64,000 nt of DNA from Levilactobacillus zymae DSM 19395 (GTDB lineage Bacteria; Bacillota; Bacilli; Lactobacillales; Lactobacillaceae), in NCBI RefSeq assembly GCF_001434115.1, contig NZ_AZDW01000013.1:124001-188000 (forward strand). Reading direction: 5' to 3'. Made by a program: the position numbers and the translations under genes. The notes under the pieces were generated by a model, which saw only the letters and a list, made by a program, of their open reading frames with translations, did not search any database and was not told where the DNA came from. This document shows positions 17,387 to 27,001 of the stretch, one piece after another (position 1 is the stretch's first letter; every line of letters begins with the position of its first letter).

Positions 17387-19615
17387 ATGACCAAAGAACG
17401 TGTCTGGACGGCTGAAGAAGTAATTGCCAGAGTCGGTAAATATATGAACGCGCAACACGTCGAAATGGTGGTCAAGGCCTGTCATTTCGCGACGGTCGCG
17501 CACCGCGATCAAACGCGGCAATCTGGCGAACCCTACATTATGCACCCGATTCAGGTGGCCGGCATTTTGGCCGACCTCAATATGGATCCCGAAACCGTTT
17601 CGGCGGGGTTTTTGCACGATATCGTGGAAGACACGGGGGTGACGCTAAGTGATGTCCAAGAACTGTTCGGGGACGACGTGGCGCTCATCGTGGATGGGGT
17701 CACTAAGTTAGGGAAAATCAAATACAAATCTAATAAAGAACAGTTAGCGGAAAATCACCGGAAGCTTTTATTAGCCATGTCCAAGGACATTCGGGTCATG
17801 ATTGTGAAGTTAGCCGATCGCCTGCACAACATGCGGACCTTACAGCACTTACGGCCGGACAAGCAACGGCGCATCGCCAATGAAACGTTGGAAATCTACG
17901 CGCCGTTAGCCGACCGGTTGGGGATCAGTACCATCAAGTGGGAACTGGAAGACATTTCGCTGCGGTATTTGAACCCCCAACAGTATTACCGGATCGTCCA
18001 CCTGATGAATTCACGGCGCGATCAACGGGAACAGTACATTGCGGCGGCCATCAAGGTCATCCAAAGTTCCATCAAGGACTTGCATCTACACCCCGAAATC
18101 TACGGCCGGCCGAAGCACATCTACTCGGTCTACCGGAAGATGAAGGACCAACACAAGCAATTTAGTCAAATTTACGACCTGTTGGCCATTCGGGTCATCG
18201 TGGATACCATTAAGGACTGTTACGCGGTCTTAGGCGCCATTCATTCACAGTGGAAGCCAATGCCCGGGCGGTTCAAAGACTACATCGCGATGCCGAAAGC
18301 CAACATGTACCAATCCCTGCACACCACGGTGATTGGTCCCGAGGGCAAGCCGTTGGAGGTGCAGATTCGGACCAAGGAAATGCACGCCGTGGCTGAATAC
18401 GGGGTCGCGGCCCACTGGGCGTACAAGGAAGGCGTCAAGGACAAGGTTCAGGCCACCAATACCGGTGAAAAATTGAACCTCTTCAAGCACATCATTGAAC
18501 TGCAAGAAGACACCGACGATGCCGCCGACTTCATGGACAGCGTCAAGGGGGAACTTTTTGGCGACCACGTTTACGCATTTACGCCTAAGGGCGACGTCCT
18601 CGAACTGCCTAAGGGGGCTGGGCCGTTGGATATGGCCTACGCCATCCACACGGAGGTCGGCCACCACACCACCGGAGCCACCATCAACGGGAAAATCGTG
18701 CCATTGAACTATGAAATCAAGAACGGGGACATCGTCGATATCCGGACGTCCAGTAGTTCGGCCGGCCCGAGTCGTGACTGGTTAAAGCTGGTCTCGACGC
18801 GGCGGGCGCGCAACAAGATCAAGCAGTTCTTCCGGCTTCGCGACCGGGAACAAAACATCACCCAGGGGCAAGAAATGGTGGAGCGCTTGATTCGCGATGC
18901 CGGTTACGACCCGAAGGCCATCATGACCAAGGAAAACGTCGACAAGGTCACGGCCAAGTTGCACTACCAACACGTCGATGATTTGTTGGCGGCCATCGGG
19001 TTTGGGGACCTCCAACCCCAAGGCGTGGTCAACCGCTTGACCGACGACGTGCGGCAGGCCGCCGAAGACAAGCGGCGCCGGCAAGAGGAACGCGAGATCT
19101 TGGAGGAACACCAATCCATCAAGAACGATTCCGACACCGATAAGAAGGACCGCAAGAAGCAACCCGACGGCGTGGTCATCGAGGGTGTCGACAATCTCCT
19201 GGTCCGGTTGAGCCACTGTTGCGCACCGGTGCCCGGTGACCAGATCACCGGCTACATCACCAAGGGCCGCGGGGTGTCCGTCCACCGGGTAGATTGCCCG
19301 AACGTGCGGCACGCCGAGGAAAGTGGCGAACGGATCGTCCCAGTGCGCTGGGGTGACGAGCACGGCGACCGAACCAACTATCACGCCGATATCGAGGTCC
19401 AAGGCTACAACCGCAACGGGCTGTTGAACGACGTGTTGCGGACGATTAATAATTCGACGAAGGACTTAACGTCCATTAACGGAAAGGTCGACCACAACAA
19501 GATGGTCATCATTTCGGTGAGCCTGGGTATTCGTAACCGCTGGGAACTGCAACGAATCGTGGACAACATCAAGAACATTCCCGACGTTTACGTGGTCAAG
19601 CGGCCGTTCCGCTAG
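17387..19615 (+). CDS. rel: Bifunctional (p)ppGpp synthetase/hydrolase Rel
   Basis: Stringent-response enzyme of 742 residues that makes and degrades (p)ppGpp. The N-terminal HD hydrolase domain has HPIQVAGIL and [10 protein letters not shown] (about residues 50-85). The synthetase domain (about 230-345) has [22 protein letters not shown] domain ([23 protein letters not shown]) and a zinc-finger-like [12 protein letters not shown] segment follow, and an ACT domain ends the protein. Both catalytic halves look intact. ATG 17387 is preferred over GTG 17372 because GGGTGGTGG lies 8-9 nt before it. Followed by dtd after 17 bp. Confidence 0.97.
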   Translation: MTKERVWTAEEVIARVGKYMNAQHVEMVVKACHFATVAHRDQTRQSGEPYIMHPIQVAGILADLNMDPETVSAGFLHDIVEDTGVTLSDVQELFGDDVALIVDGVTKLGKIKYKSNKEQLAENHRKLLLAMSKDIRVMIVKLADRLHNMRTLQHLRPDKQRRIANETLEIYAPLADRLGISTIKWELEDISLRYLNPQQYYRIVHLMNSRRDQREQYIAAAIKVIQSSIKDLHLHPEIYGRPKHIYSVYRKMKDQHKQFSQIYDLLAIRVIVDTIKDCYAVLGAIHSQWKPMPGRFKDYIAMPKANMYQSLHTTVIGPEGKPLEVQIRTKEMHAVAEYGVAAHWAYKEGVKDKVQATNTGEKLNLFKHIIELQEDTDDAADFMDSVKGELFGDHVYAFTPKGDVLELPKGAGPLDMAYAIHTEVGHHTTGATINGKIVPLNYEIKNGDIVDIRTSSSSAGPSRDWLKLVSTRRARNKIKQFFRLRDREQNITQGQEMVERLIRDAGYDPKAIMTKENVDKVTAKLHYQHVDDLLAAIGFGDLQPQGVVNRLTDDVRQAAEDKRRRQEEREILEEHQSIKNDSDTDKKDRKKQPDGVVIEGVDNLLVRLSHCCAPVPGDQITGYITKGRGVSVHRVDCPNVRHAEESGERIVPVRWGDEHGDRTNYHADIEVQGYNRNGLLNDVLRTINNSTKDLTSINGKVDHNKMVIISVSLGIRNRWELQRIVDNIKNIPDVYVVKRPFR

Positions 19616-19632
19616 AAAGGAAGTTAACGCAT

Positions 19633-20076
19633 ATGCGTGTTTTGTTACAACGGGTCCAGCAGGCCAGCGTCGTCATTGACAAACGGGTCGTGGGCGCCAT
19701 TGCGCAGGGCTACTGCCTATTGGTGGCGGCCGAAGATAGCGACACCAGTGAACAGGTCGATTACTTGGTCCACAAGATCAGTCACCTGCGGGTCTTTAGC
19801 GATGAGGCCGGTAAGATGAACTTGAGCATTGCCGACGTGGGGGGCAGTATCTTGTCCGTGTCGCAGTTCACCCTGTACGCCAACACCAAGAAGGGTAACC
19901 GGCCGAGCTTCGTGGCGGCCGGCGATCCCGCTCACGCGCGGGCATTGTATGAGGAGTTCAACCAAAAACTAGCGGCGACGGGCATCCCGGTGGAGACCGG
20001 TGAATTCGGCGCCGACATGCACGTGGCGCTGATCAACGACGGGCCGTGCACGATTTGGTTCGATACCGACGATTAA
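19633..20076 (+). CDS. dtd: D-aminoacyl-tRNA deacylase Dtd
   Basis: Enzyme of 147 residues that removes D-amino acids wrongly loaded on tRNA. Family motifs are the [13 protein letters not shown] start, [11 protein letters not shown] and the Gly-Pro motif [10 protein letters not shown] near the C-terminus. Cys replaces the more common Val after the Gly-Pro pair, which should be tolerated. It follows rel directly and ends the operon. A D-amino-acid-proofreading enzyme fits a cell that produces D-alanine for its wall. Confidence 0.96.
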   Translation: MRVLLQRVQQASVVIDKRVVGAIAQGYCLLVAAEDSDTSEQVDYLVHKISHLRVFSDEAGKMNLSIADVGGSILSVSQFTLYANTKKGNRPSFVAAGDPAHARALYEEFNQKLAATGIPVETGEFGADMHVALINDGPCTIWFDTDD

Positions 20077-20091
20077 ATTGAGAAAACGAAG

Positions 20092-20121
20092 GAGTCGGGA
20101 TCGGTTTCCCGGCTCTTTTTT
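20092..20121 (+). terminator. Terminator after dtd
   Basis: 9-bp stem GAGTCGGGA / TCCCGGCTC with one G-U pair, followed by TTTTTT. Confidence 0.9.
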
Positions 20122-20135
20122 AGGAGGACGATGGG

Positions 20136-20783
20136 ATGCGTTATCAGCAATTATTTTGGGATTTTGACGGCACGTTAGTCGACACCTACCCGGGGATGGT
20201 GGCGGCCTTTGCCACGGCGCTGACCCAGTTGGGCGTCAACGACTTTGAAATCGACCAGTCGGCCATCTATAAGGCCATGCGCCAACACAGTTTGGGCACG
20301 GCCCTGCAACAGTTTAGCGCCGAATACACGCTGAACCGCGACAGTTTAAATGACCGGTACCAACGGTTGGCGGCGCCTAAATTAGATCAGGCGGTGGCCT
20401 TCGCCGGGGCGGCCGAACTTCTCGCTACCGTGACCAGCGCGGGTGGCCGTAACTTTCTTTTGACGCACCGGGATGCCCGGGCATTAGACCGGTTAGCGGC
20501 GCTGGGACTGAAGGGCTACTTCAGTGGGGCCATAACGGCCGCGGACGATTATCCGCGTAAACCGGATCCCGCCAGCCTGAACGCCCTGTGTCGGCAGTAC
20601 CAAGTGGACCCGCACACCGCCATCATGATTGGCGACCGGAACTTGGACGTCCAGGCGGGCCACCGAGCGGGGATGGCCGGCGCGTTGTTCGACCCGGAAC
20701 ACCTGATCGTCGAGGAGAGTCAACCGGAAGTCCGGGTGACCCGCTTAGCCGAGTTACAAGACTGGTTGACCAGTGAAGATTAA
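20136..20783 (+). CDS. HAD-superfamily phosphatase (phosphoglycolate phosphatase-like)
   Basis: Cytosolic phosphatase of 215 residues. Motif I is FWDFDGTLVDT with the nucleophile Asp (about residue 9). Motif II is LLTHRD, and motif III plus the acidic loop is KPDPASL and MIGDRNLDVQAG. The helical cap between motifs I and II is class IA. The exact substrate cannot be read from the sequence. The ATG has AGGAGG 8 nt upstream. Monocistronic between two terminators. Confidence 0.9.
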   Translation: MRYQQLFWDFDGTLVDTYPGMVAAFATALTQLGVNDFEIDQSAIYKAMRQHSLGTALQQFSAEYTLNRDSLNDRYQRLAAPKLDQAVAFAGAAELLATVTSAGGRNFLLTHRDARALDRLAALGLKGYFSGAITAADDYPRKPDPASLNALCRQYQVDPHTAIMIGDRNLDVQAGHRAGMAGALFDPEHLIVEESQPEVRVTRLAELQDWLTSED

Positions 20784-20786
20784 TCA

Positions 20787-20846
20787 CAAAAAACGCGTTG
20801 AACGAGTACTCCTAGGGTTTAGGAGCAATCGTTCAACGCGTTTTTG
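20787..20846. terminator. Bidirectional terminator, HAD phosphatase / kinase-like gene
   Basis: 17-bp stem AAAAACGCGTTGAACGA / TCGTTCAACGCGTTTTT enclosing a second stem CTCCTA/TAGGAG. T-runs are present on both strands between convergent genes. Confidence 0.95.
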
Positions 20847-20874
20847 CTGAGTTGGGTTAAGGGTGGTTAAGTGG

Positions 20875-21717
20875 TCAGCCCCGGGCGAGCAGGTCGTCGA
20901 CGGCCCCGCCGTAGGTCTCCCCGAAAAGGTTCAGGTGGGCTAACAGGTAATAAAGCTGATAGTGGGGCAAGCGCTGTGCGTAACCGGCCGTTAACGGATA
21001 GGCCGCGTTGTAGCCCTTGTAGAAGTCCTGGGTAAACCCACCGAAGATGGTGGTCATGGCCAGGTCGAACTCGCGGTCCCCGTAGAGGGTGTCCGGGTCG
21101 ATCAGCGTCGGGGTGCCGTCAGCGGTGAACAGGTAGTTGCCCGCCCACAGATCGCCGTGTAATAGTGACGGGGTGATCTGGCGGCCGCGGTTCTCGGCTA
21201 CGATGTGTTGGCGGACCCGGGCGTAACCGGTCGCCCGTTGGTCATTCCAGAGACCGTGTTGTTGGGCGCGCTGGACCAGTGGGTCGAGTCGTTGCTGCAG
21301 GTAAAAGGTGGTCCAATCGCTTTGCCAGTGGTTGTTTTTGGGTAATTTGGCCACCAGGTTATCCTGGTCAAAACCGAACTGTGGTGCGGTCACCCGGTGG
21401 ACCCGGGCGACGGCCTGGCCCAGGTCATATTGACTGCCGTGACCGGTCGCGAGAAATTCTAATAACAGGTAGGCGTCGCCAGCGATGTTGCCGGTCCCAA
21501 ACACCTCCGGAACGTTGACGGCCTGACTGAGGGCCCGTAAGCCGGCGACCTCGTGGCTGTAAAAACTGGCCGGGGTCTGCGGTTGCACCAATAAGAAGTA
21601 GGGCCCCTCGTCAGTTTCTAGACGGTAGGCCTGATTGATATCGCCACCGGAGACTGGCGTGGCGGTCGTGACTGGGGGAATGGGTAACTGCGCCAGCCAA
21701 GTTGTTGATAATGCCAT
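20875..21717 (-). CDS. Fructosamine-3-kinase family protein
   Basis: A 280-residue protein with an aminoglycoside-phosphotransferase/kinase fold. The catalytic loop is LLHGDLWAGN (about residue 186) and the metal-binding Asp is in LIDPDTLYGDREFDLA. The N-terminal SGGDINQAYRL resembles the nucleotide loop of fructosamine kinases. Such enzymes phosphorylate ketosamines on glycated molecules for repair or salvage; the real substrate here is unknown. Upstream is the amidase gene on the same strand (19 bp gap), so the two may be co-transcribed, with this gene second. Confidence 0.9.
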   Translation of the reverse strand: MALSTTWLAQLPIPPVTTATPVSGGDINQAYRLETDEGPYFLLVQPQTPASFYSHEVAGLRALSQAVNVPEVFGTGNIAGDAYLLLEFLATGHGSQYDLGQAVARVHRVTAPQFGFDQDNLVAKLPKNNHWQSDWTTFYLQQRLDPLVQRAQQHGLWNDQRATGYARVRQHIVAENRGRQITPSLLHGDLWAGNYLFTADGTPTLIDPDTLYGDREFDLAMTTIFGGFTQDFYKGYNAAYPLTAGYAQRLPHYQLYYLLAHLNLFGETYGGAVDDLLARG

Positions 21718-21736
21718 TAAAATCGCGCTTCTTTCG

Positions 21737-22588
21737 TTAATGTTGCGTCTTAAAATATTGGGATAAGCCCTTGACCACCCGGTTAGCCACGGCCTGTTGG
21801 TACCCGGCGCTACGAATGTCGTTGAAATCCTTCTTGGTGTTGATGTAGCCCATTTCGAGTAGTAAGGCGGGGCGACTATTGTCCCGAATGACCTCGAAGT
21901 TACCGAAACGAATTCCCCGGTTGGTCAAGGGCAGGTCGTTCATCTCCCCGTTGACGGCCTGGGCCAAGGCGTAGGAGGACTTACGGTGGTAATAGTAGGT
22001 CGTGGCCCCCGAAGCCAGGTTGTCCGTGGGGGAGGAATCAAAGTGAAAACTGATAAAGGCGTCGGCCTGGTGGTCATTGGCGAGTGCCGGACGATCGGCC
22101 AGGCTGACGGTCTTATCAGTTGATCGGGTCATGATCACGTGGGTTCCTTTGGCGCGTAACGCCTTGGCTACGCGCTGGGCTAACGCTAAGGTGTAGGTCT
22201 TTTCGTCGTGTTTCTGATCGATGGACAGGGCACCGGAGTCGCTGCCCCCGTGGCCCGGATCCAGCACGATGGTGGCTTCCGCCAGGTTCGTCGCCGTCTT
22301 GAGGTTGCCGGGATGGTCCACTAACCAACTGGCGACCCAACCAAAGTGGTTTTGACTGTCCCGCACGTGGTACCAGTTGTCCTTCTCGCCTAAGATGGTC
22401 AGGCGACTGTTCTTTTTGACCTTGTGGGTCGCGGTGTAATTCAGCCCCGGGCCCTGCCGTAAGTTCAGATTGCTAACGGTCGCGGTAACGGCATTGCGTT
22501 GCGTGAAGGTCCAAAGTAGACTTCCGGCGATCAACAGGATGATGAGGCCGGCAACGAGACCGGTCCAGTTCTTGGGTTTAAGCTGCAT
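21737..22588 (-). CDS. Exported N-acetylmuramoyl-L-alanine amidase with SH3b domain
   Basis: A 283-residue cell-wall hydrolase. An N-terminal membrane anchor (about residues 9-29) is followed by a bacterial SH3 domain (about 35-90: NLRQGPGLNYTATHKVKKNS) and a zinc-dependent Amidase_3 domain. The catalytic signatures are VLDPGHGGSDSGA, FISFHFDSS and LLLEMGYINTKKD. It cleaves the bond between MurNAc and L-alanine in peptidoglycan. The ATG at 22586-22588 has AAGGAG 8 nt upstream; an in-frame TTG further up overlaps that site and is rejected. Confidence 0.95.
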   Translation of the reverse strand: MQLKPKNWTGLVAGLIILLIAGSLLWTFTQRNAVTATVSNLNLRQGPGLNYTATHKVKKNSRLTILGEKDNWYHVRDSQNHFGWVASWLVDHPGNLKTATNLAEATIVLDPGHGGSDSGALSIDQKHDEKTYTLALAQRVAKALRAKGTHVIMTRSTDKTVSLADRPALANDHQADAFISFHFDSSPTDNLASGATTYYYHRKSSYALAQAVNGEMNDLPLTNRGIRFGNFEVIRDNSRPALLLEMGYINTKKDFNDIRSAGYQQAVANRVVKGLSQYFKTQH

Positions 22589-22618
22589 GGGCGTTACTCC
22601 TTGTGTCAAATTGGGTCA

Positions 22619-22624
22619 ATTATA
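22619..22624 (-). promoter_or_regulatory. Extended -10 of the amidase gene
   Basis: On the minus strand this reads TGGTATAAT, an extended -10, 31 bp before the ATG. The -35 at the expected spacing is poor (TTCTCC). Confidence 0.6.
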
Positions 22625-22662
22625 CCACGTTAGTAGACCCCGGAGAACTTCCGGGCGAGTCC

Positions 22663-22691
22663 TTGACTTTTACGGGGCGATTCAGTATTCT
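22663..22691 (+). promoter_or_regulatory. Promoter of the hisS-aspS T-box leader
   Basis: TTGACT (22663-22668) and TATTCT (22686-22691) with 17 bp spacing. Confidence 0.8.
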
Positions 22692-22697
22692 AAAGAA

Positions 22698-22920
22698 GAC
22701 TATTATATAGAAGCCGATGAGAAAGAATAGTAGCTAAATACCCGTTTTTAGAGAGGTCGCGTGGCTGGGAGCGGCTAACTCGGTATTGGCGAAGACACTT
22801 TTGAGGCTAATGGCGGTCATCGTCATTCGTTTGCAACGTTATCCTGCTGAGAAAAAATAAAAGGTGGTACCGTGCATACCTGCGCCCTTGTCAATTTGAC
22901 AGGGGCGTTTTTTATTTTGC
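22698..22920 (+). promoter_or_regulatory. T-box riboswitch controlling hisS-aspS
   Basis: A tRNA-sensing leader. Visible elements are GATGAGAAAGAATAGTAG (start of stem I), AGAGAG near 22750, a specifier-loop candidate GAAGACAC (22791-22798), the T-box sequence AAGGTGGTACCGTG (22861-22874), and a terminator CGCCCTTGTCAA / TTGACAGGGGCG with TTTTTT (22883-22917). The specifier region holds GAC (Asp, 22794-22796) overlapping CAC (His, 22796-22798), matching the two synthetases encoded. Uncharged tRNA binding should favour the antiterminator and raise expression. Confidence 0.93.
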
Positions 22921-22946
22921 AGCGGTAGAGGAAGGGAAGACTGTTT

Positions 22947-24242
22947 ATGCGCTACCAACGACCTAAAGGCACGGCGGACATCTTACCAGGCACGTCTGAG
23001 ACCTGGCAGTTCGTGGAACAAACGGCGCGGGACTTATTTGCCCGTTACCGGTTCGACGAAATCCGCACGCCGATGTTTGAAAACTTCGAGGTATTCTCCC
23101 GCACATCTGGGGATACTTCCGATATTGTGACCAAGGAAATGTACGACTTCAAGGATAAGGGCGATCGGCACCTCTCCTTGCGGCCAGAAGGCACGGCCGG
23201 AGTAGTTCGGGCCTTCGTCGAAAACAAGTTGTACGGTCCGGAAACGCAAAAGCCGTACAAGGTCTACTACATGGGCCCGATGTTCCGGTACGAACGGCCC
23301 CAATCCGGCCGGCAACGGGAATTTCACCAGATCGGGGTGGAAGCCTTCGGCAGTAATGCGCCCGAATTAGACGTCGAAGTCATTGCGCTGGGGATGAACC
23401 TGCTGAGCAAGTTAGGCTTAAAGCACCTGCGGTTAGCCCTCAACACGTTGGGCGACCAAGAGACGCGAGCGGCTTACCGACAAGCGCTGATCGACTTTTT
23501 GGAACCGCACTTTGACGAATTAAGTGACGATTCCAAGGTCCGGTTACACAAGAACCCGCTGCGGGTCTTAGATAGTAAGGACGCCCACGACCAAGAAATC
23601 GTGGCCAACGCACCGTCGATTCTCGACTTCTTGACGCCCGACGCCACGACCCACTTTAACCAGGTCAAGGCCAGCTTAGACGCCTTAGGGATTGATTATG
23701 ACGTCGATGCCACCATGGTGCGGGGGTTGGATTACTACAACCACACGATTTTCGAGATCATGGCCGATTCACCGGCACTGGGTGAAGGCTACACCACGGT
23801 CTTGGCCGGAGGGCGTTACAACGGCCTGGTCGAAGAACTCGGCGGTCCCGAAATGCCCGGTGTGGGCTTCGGCATGGGCGTGGAACGGTTGGTCCTGTTG
23901 ATGCAGGCCGAACAAGTTCCCGTGCCGAACGATCACCCGTTAGACGTTTACGTCGTGGGCATCGGGGACGACACCTCAATTGAAACGCTTAAGCTGGTTC
24001 AGGCCATCCGCCGTGCCGGTTTAACGGCCGACCGCGACTACCTGGGGCGCAAACCGAAGGCCCAGTTCAAGACGGCTAACCGCCTAGACGCCCACTACAC
24101 GTTGACCATTGGGGACCAGGAACTGGCAAACCAAACGGCCAACCTGAAGGCCATGGCAACGGGAGAAGAAGTCAGTGTCCCGTTAGCCGACATTTATCAA
24201 GATTTCCAAGCTGTGGTGGCCCAAAAGTTCACCACGAAATAA
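22947..24242 (+). CDS. hisS: Histidyl-tRNA synthetase
   Basis: Class II aminoacyl-tRNA synthetase of 431 residues that charges tRNA-His. It has the [10 protein letters not shown] start, motif 2 with [12 protein letters not shown], the HisRS-specific [11 protein letters not shown] and [14 protein letters not shown], motif 3 [12 protein letters not shown], and a C-terminal anticodon-binding domain with [14 protein letters not shown]. First gene after the T-box; aspS follows 14 bp later. Confidence 0.98.
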   Translation: MRYQRPKGTADILPGTSETWQFVEQTARDLFARYRFDEIRTPMFENFEVFSRTSGDTSDIVTKEMYDFKDKGDRHLSLRPEGTAGVVRAFVENKLYGPETQKPYKVYYMGPMFRYERPQSGRQREFHQIGVEAFGSNAPELDVEVIALGMNLLSKLGLKHLRLALNTLGDQETRAAYRQALIDFLEPHFDELSDDSKVRLHKNPLRVLDSKDAHDQEIVANAPSILDFLTPDATTHFNQVKASLDALGIDYDVDATMVRGLDYYNHTIFEIMADSPALGEGYTTVLAGGRYNGLVEELGGPEMPGVGFGMGVERLVLLMQAEQVPVPNDHPLDVYVVGIGDDTSIETLKLVQAIRRAGLTADRDYLGRKPKAQFKTANRLDAHYTLTIGDQELANQTANLKAMATGEEVSVPLADIYQDFQAVVAQKFTTK

Positions 24243-24256
24243 GAGGGGATAGTTAG

Positions 24257-26062
24257 ATGGAAAAGAATTTGAAACGCACCACGTACGCCGGCTTAGTCGA
24301 CGAACAATATCTCGACCAAACCGTCGTGTTAAAGGGTTGGGTGCAAAAGCGCCGGAACCTCGGGGGCTTGATCTTCGTTGATCTGCGGGACCGCGAAGGA
24401 CTAGTTCAATTAGTCTTCAGTGAAGAATACGGCAAAGACGCCTTGGCTGTGGCGGAACAACTCCGGAGCGAATACGTCATTGAGATCCAAGGGAAGGTCG
24501 TCGCGCGGGTCGCTAAGGAAATCAACCCCGACATGCGGACCGGGAAGGTCGAAGTCCGGGTCACGGGCATCAACCTGTTGAACAAGGCTAAGACGCCACC
24601 GTTCGACATCAAGGATGGGATCACGGCTTCCGACGACCTGCGGTTACAGTACCGCTACCTCGACTTACGCCGGCCAGAAATGCAACAAGGTATCATGTTG
24701 CGTAACCGGATCATCCAATCCGTGCACAGCTACTTTGACAACAACGGCTTCGTCGATATCGAAACGCCGGATCTGACCAAGTCTACGCCGGAAGGGGCCC
24801 GCGATTACCTGGTGCCTTCACGGATCTACCACGGCCACTTCTACGCGTTACCGCAGTCGCCGCAACTGTTCAAGCAGTTACTGATGGGCGCCGGGTTCGA
24901 CCGGTACTACCAAATCGCACGTTGTTTCCGGGATGAAGACTTGCGGGGCGACCGGCAACCAGAATTCACCCAGATCGACTTGGAAACGTCCTTCTTGACG
25001 GCCGAAGAGATCCAAGACATTACCGAAGGCTTAATCGCTAAGGTCATGAAGGATACCTTAAACGTCGACGTGCCGTTACCGTTCCCTCGCATGGACTGGG
25101 ACGACTCCATGGCCCGTTTCGGGACCGACCAACCAGACGTGCGGTTTGGTATGGAATTAAAGGACTTGTCGGCGATTATGAAGGATACCGACTTCAAGGT
25201 CTTCTCCGGTGCCGTGGCGAACGGCGGGCAAGTCAAGGCCATCGCCGTACCAGGTGGGGCCGACCTGTACAGCCGTAAGGACCTCGACAAGTACGCCAAG
25301 TACATCGAACGCTTCGGGGCTAAGGGCTTAGCCTGGATGAAGGTCACCGACGACGGCTTTAGCGGACCAATCGCCAAGTTCTTCAAGGAAGGCGACTATT
25401 TCGACCAGATCACCAAGGCCACTGGCGCCAAGACCGGCGACCTGTTGCTGTTCGCGGCCGACTCCAAGCGCGTAGTGGCCCAGACGTTGGGTTACCTGCG
25501 GGTGGCCATCGCTAAGGAACAGGACATGATCGACCAGAACAAGTGGGCCTTCTTATGGATCGTTAACTGGCCACTGTTCGATTACGACGTGGACTTGAAG
25601 CGGTGGGTTCCCGCCCATCACCCGTTCACCATGCCAGCCGAAGGCGATGCGCACTACTTGAACGACGGCGAAGACCCACACAAGGCCTACGCCCAGAGTT
25701 ACGACATCATCTTAAACGGGTTGGAACTCGGGGGCGGCTCCATCCGGATTCACACCCGCGAGTTACAGATGAAGATGCTCAAGGCCTTGGGCTTCACGCC
25801 AGAACGGGCCGAAAAGCAATTTGGCTTCCTGTTGAAGGCCTTAGATTACGGGTTCCCGCCTCACGGTGGTCTGGCCATCGGGCTCGACCGGTTTGCCCGC
25901 TTGTTAGCTAAGCGCGACAACATTCGTGACGTGATCGCCTTCCCGAAGAACTCGAAGGCCACGGAACCGATGACCCAAGCCCCAAGTACCGTTGCCCAAA
26001 AGCAACTGGACGACTTGGACTTAGCGGTCACCGAACTCGACGACGATCCGGCCCAGAAATAG
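24257..26062 (+). CDS. aspS: Aspartyl-tRNA synthetase
   Basis: Class II synthetase of 601 residues, bacterial type. It has an N-terminal OB-fold anticodon-binding domain ([22 protein letters not shown]), the catalytic core with FLVP-like YLVPSR and [12 protein letters not shown], the bacterial insertion (GAD) domain around residues 300-420, and motif 3 [15 protein letters not shown]. It may be discriminating or non-discriminating for Asp/Asn; this cannot be decided by eye. Co-transcribed with hisS under the same T-box. Confidence 0.98.
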   Translation: MEKNLKRTTYAGLVDEQYLDQTVVLKGWVQKRRNLGGLIFVDLRDREGLVQLVFSEEYGKDALAVAEQLRSEYVIEIQGKVVARVAKEINPDMRTGKVEVRVTGINLLNKAKTPPFDIKDGITASDDLRLQYRYLDLRRPEMQQGIMLRNRIIQSVHSYFDNNGFVDIETPDLTKSTPEGARDYLVPSRIYHGHFYALPQSPQLFKQLLMGAGFDRYYQIARCFRDEDLRGDRQPEFTQIDLETSFLTAEEIQDITEGLIAKVMKDTLNVDVPLPFPRMDWDDSMARFGTDQPDVRFGMELKDLSAIMKDTDFKVFSGAVANGGQVKAIAVPGGADLYSRKDLDKYAKYIERFGAKGLAWMKVTDDGFSGPIAKFFKEGDYFDQITKATGAKTGDLLLFAADSKRVVAQTLGYLRVAIAKEQDMIDQNKWAFLWIVNWPLFDYDVDLKRWVPAHHPFTMPAEGDAHYLNDGEDPHKAYAQSYDIILNGLELGGGSIRIHTRELQMKMLKALGFTPERAEKQFGFLLKALDYGFPPHGGLAIGLDRFARLLAKRDNIRDVIAFPKNSKATEPMTQAPSTVAQKQLDDLDLAVTELDDDPAQK

Positions 26063-26093
26063 GCGCGGCGTTTTCAAATAAAATAGTGTTTTG

Positions 26094-26123
26094 GAGTCTG
26101 GGACAAGGGTCTCAGGCTCTTTT
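26094..26123 (+). terminator. Terminator of hisS-aspS
   Basis: Stem GAGTCTGGGA / TCTCAGGCTC with two G-U pairs, then TTTT. Confidence 0.88.
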
Positions 26124-26153
26124 CGTCTCCGAATATCTAGTGTCGAAACGTGC

Positions 26154-26261
26154 GCCAAAAGGCAGCTGGTTCCGCTTAACCCCGTAAACCAGCTAATCCA
26201 AACCCAGGATTATCCGCCTTACGAACCGTCGTTCATGCTCACCAGCTAACCGCCTTTTGGC
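26154..26261. repeat. 108-bp inverted-repeat element of unknown nature
   Basis: Outer arms GCCAAAAGGC (26154-26163) and GCCTTTTGGC (26252-26261) are perfect. Inside them AGCTGGT (26164-26170) can pair with ACCAGCT at 26241-26247 or with a second ACCAGCT at 26188-26194, so two alternative folds exist. It lies between the aspS terminator and msrA, has no open reading frame and no T-run. It could be a small RNA, a mobile palindromic repeat or part of a leader. Confidence 0.6.
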
Positions 26262-26333
26262 CCACTCTTTGATGCAAGGGCCTTGAAGTTGCGAGCCAAA
26301 AGTCGTTTAATTAAAATTAAATGAGAATTACGG

Positions 26334-26351
26334 GGCGCCAAGCGTGGCGCC
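26334..26351 (+). promoter_or_regulatory. Hairpin just before the msrA ribosome site
   Basis: Perfect 7-bp stem GGCGCCA / TGGCGCC with an AGCG loop, ending 6 bp before the GTGGGG ribosome site. The AT-rich upstream sequence (26305-26330) may hold the promoter. Confidence 0.5.
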
Positions 26352-26368
26352 AGAAAGTGGGGATGTTG

Positions 26369-26902
26369 ATGACTTTAGAGACCGCAACGTTTGCTGGTGG
26401 CTGTTTTTGGTGCATGGTGCAACCATTTGAAGAGCACCCAGGAATTCAGAAGGTTTTATCGGGCTACACCGGCGGGACCGTGCCGAACCCGACCTATGAG
26501 CAGGTTAAAGCGCACACGACGGGCCATACCGAGGCCGTGAAAATTTGGTTCGACCCGGCGGTGGTCAGTTACGCGCAGCTAGTCGAGTTGTACTGGCAAC
26601 AGACCGACCCTACCGATGCGGGCGGGCAGTTTCAGGACCGCGGGGACAATTACCGGCCGGTGATCTTTGTGGCCGATGCCACCCAGCGCAAGATTGCCGA
26701 AGCTTCGAAGCAAGCCTTGCAAGCCAGAGAACAGTTTGACCGGCCCATCGTCACGCAGATTCAACCCGTCCAGCCGTTTTATTCGGCCGAAGAGCGCCAC
26801 CAACAGTTCTATAAGAAGAACCCGCGGCGCATGGCGGAACAGGAAGCCGGCGGGCGGGCTGCTTTCGTGGCGCAACATTGGACTAAGGAAACTAATCATT
26901 AG
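26369..26902 (+). CDS. msrA: Peptide methionine sulfoxide reductase MsrA
   Basis: A 177-residue cytosolic repair enzyme that reduces S-epimer methionine sulfoxide. The catalytic Cys is in FAGGCFWCM (about residue 10). Family motifs are [19 protein letters not shown] and [11 protein letters not shown]. There is no fused MsrB domain. ATG 26369 is chosen over ATG 26363 because the GTGGGG site (26357-26362) then has 6-7 nt spacing. A stress-repair role fits the chaperone content of the window. Confidence 0.95.
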   Translation: MTLETATFAGGCFWCMVQPFEEHPGIQKVLSGYTGGTVPNPTYEQVKAHTTGHTEAVKIWFDPAVVSYAQLVELYWQQTDPTDAGGQFQDRGDNYRPVIFVADATQRKIAEASKQALQAREQFDRPIVTQIQPVQPFYSAEERHQQFYKKNPRRMAEQEAGGRAAFVAQHWTKETNH

Positions 26903-27001
26903 AACTCCCGAAAAGATGGCCATTTCCATGGTCGCTGCGGCCGATAAATGCTATACTAAGCGAGCGCTATAGCAATGAAAAGTGAGGTCAATTTTTAAAT
27001 C

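Noticed and set aside
22470-22730. Plus-strand 86-codon frame between the amidase and the T-box
   Set aside because: It crosses the amidase start and the T-box promoter and has no protein character.
26094-26368. Insertion-sequence remnant or transposon end
   Set aside because: Large inverted arms are present, but there is no transposase fragment and no target duplication that I can see, so mobile origin is not claimed.
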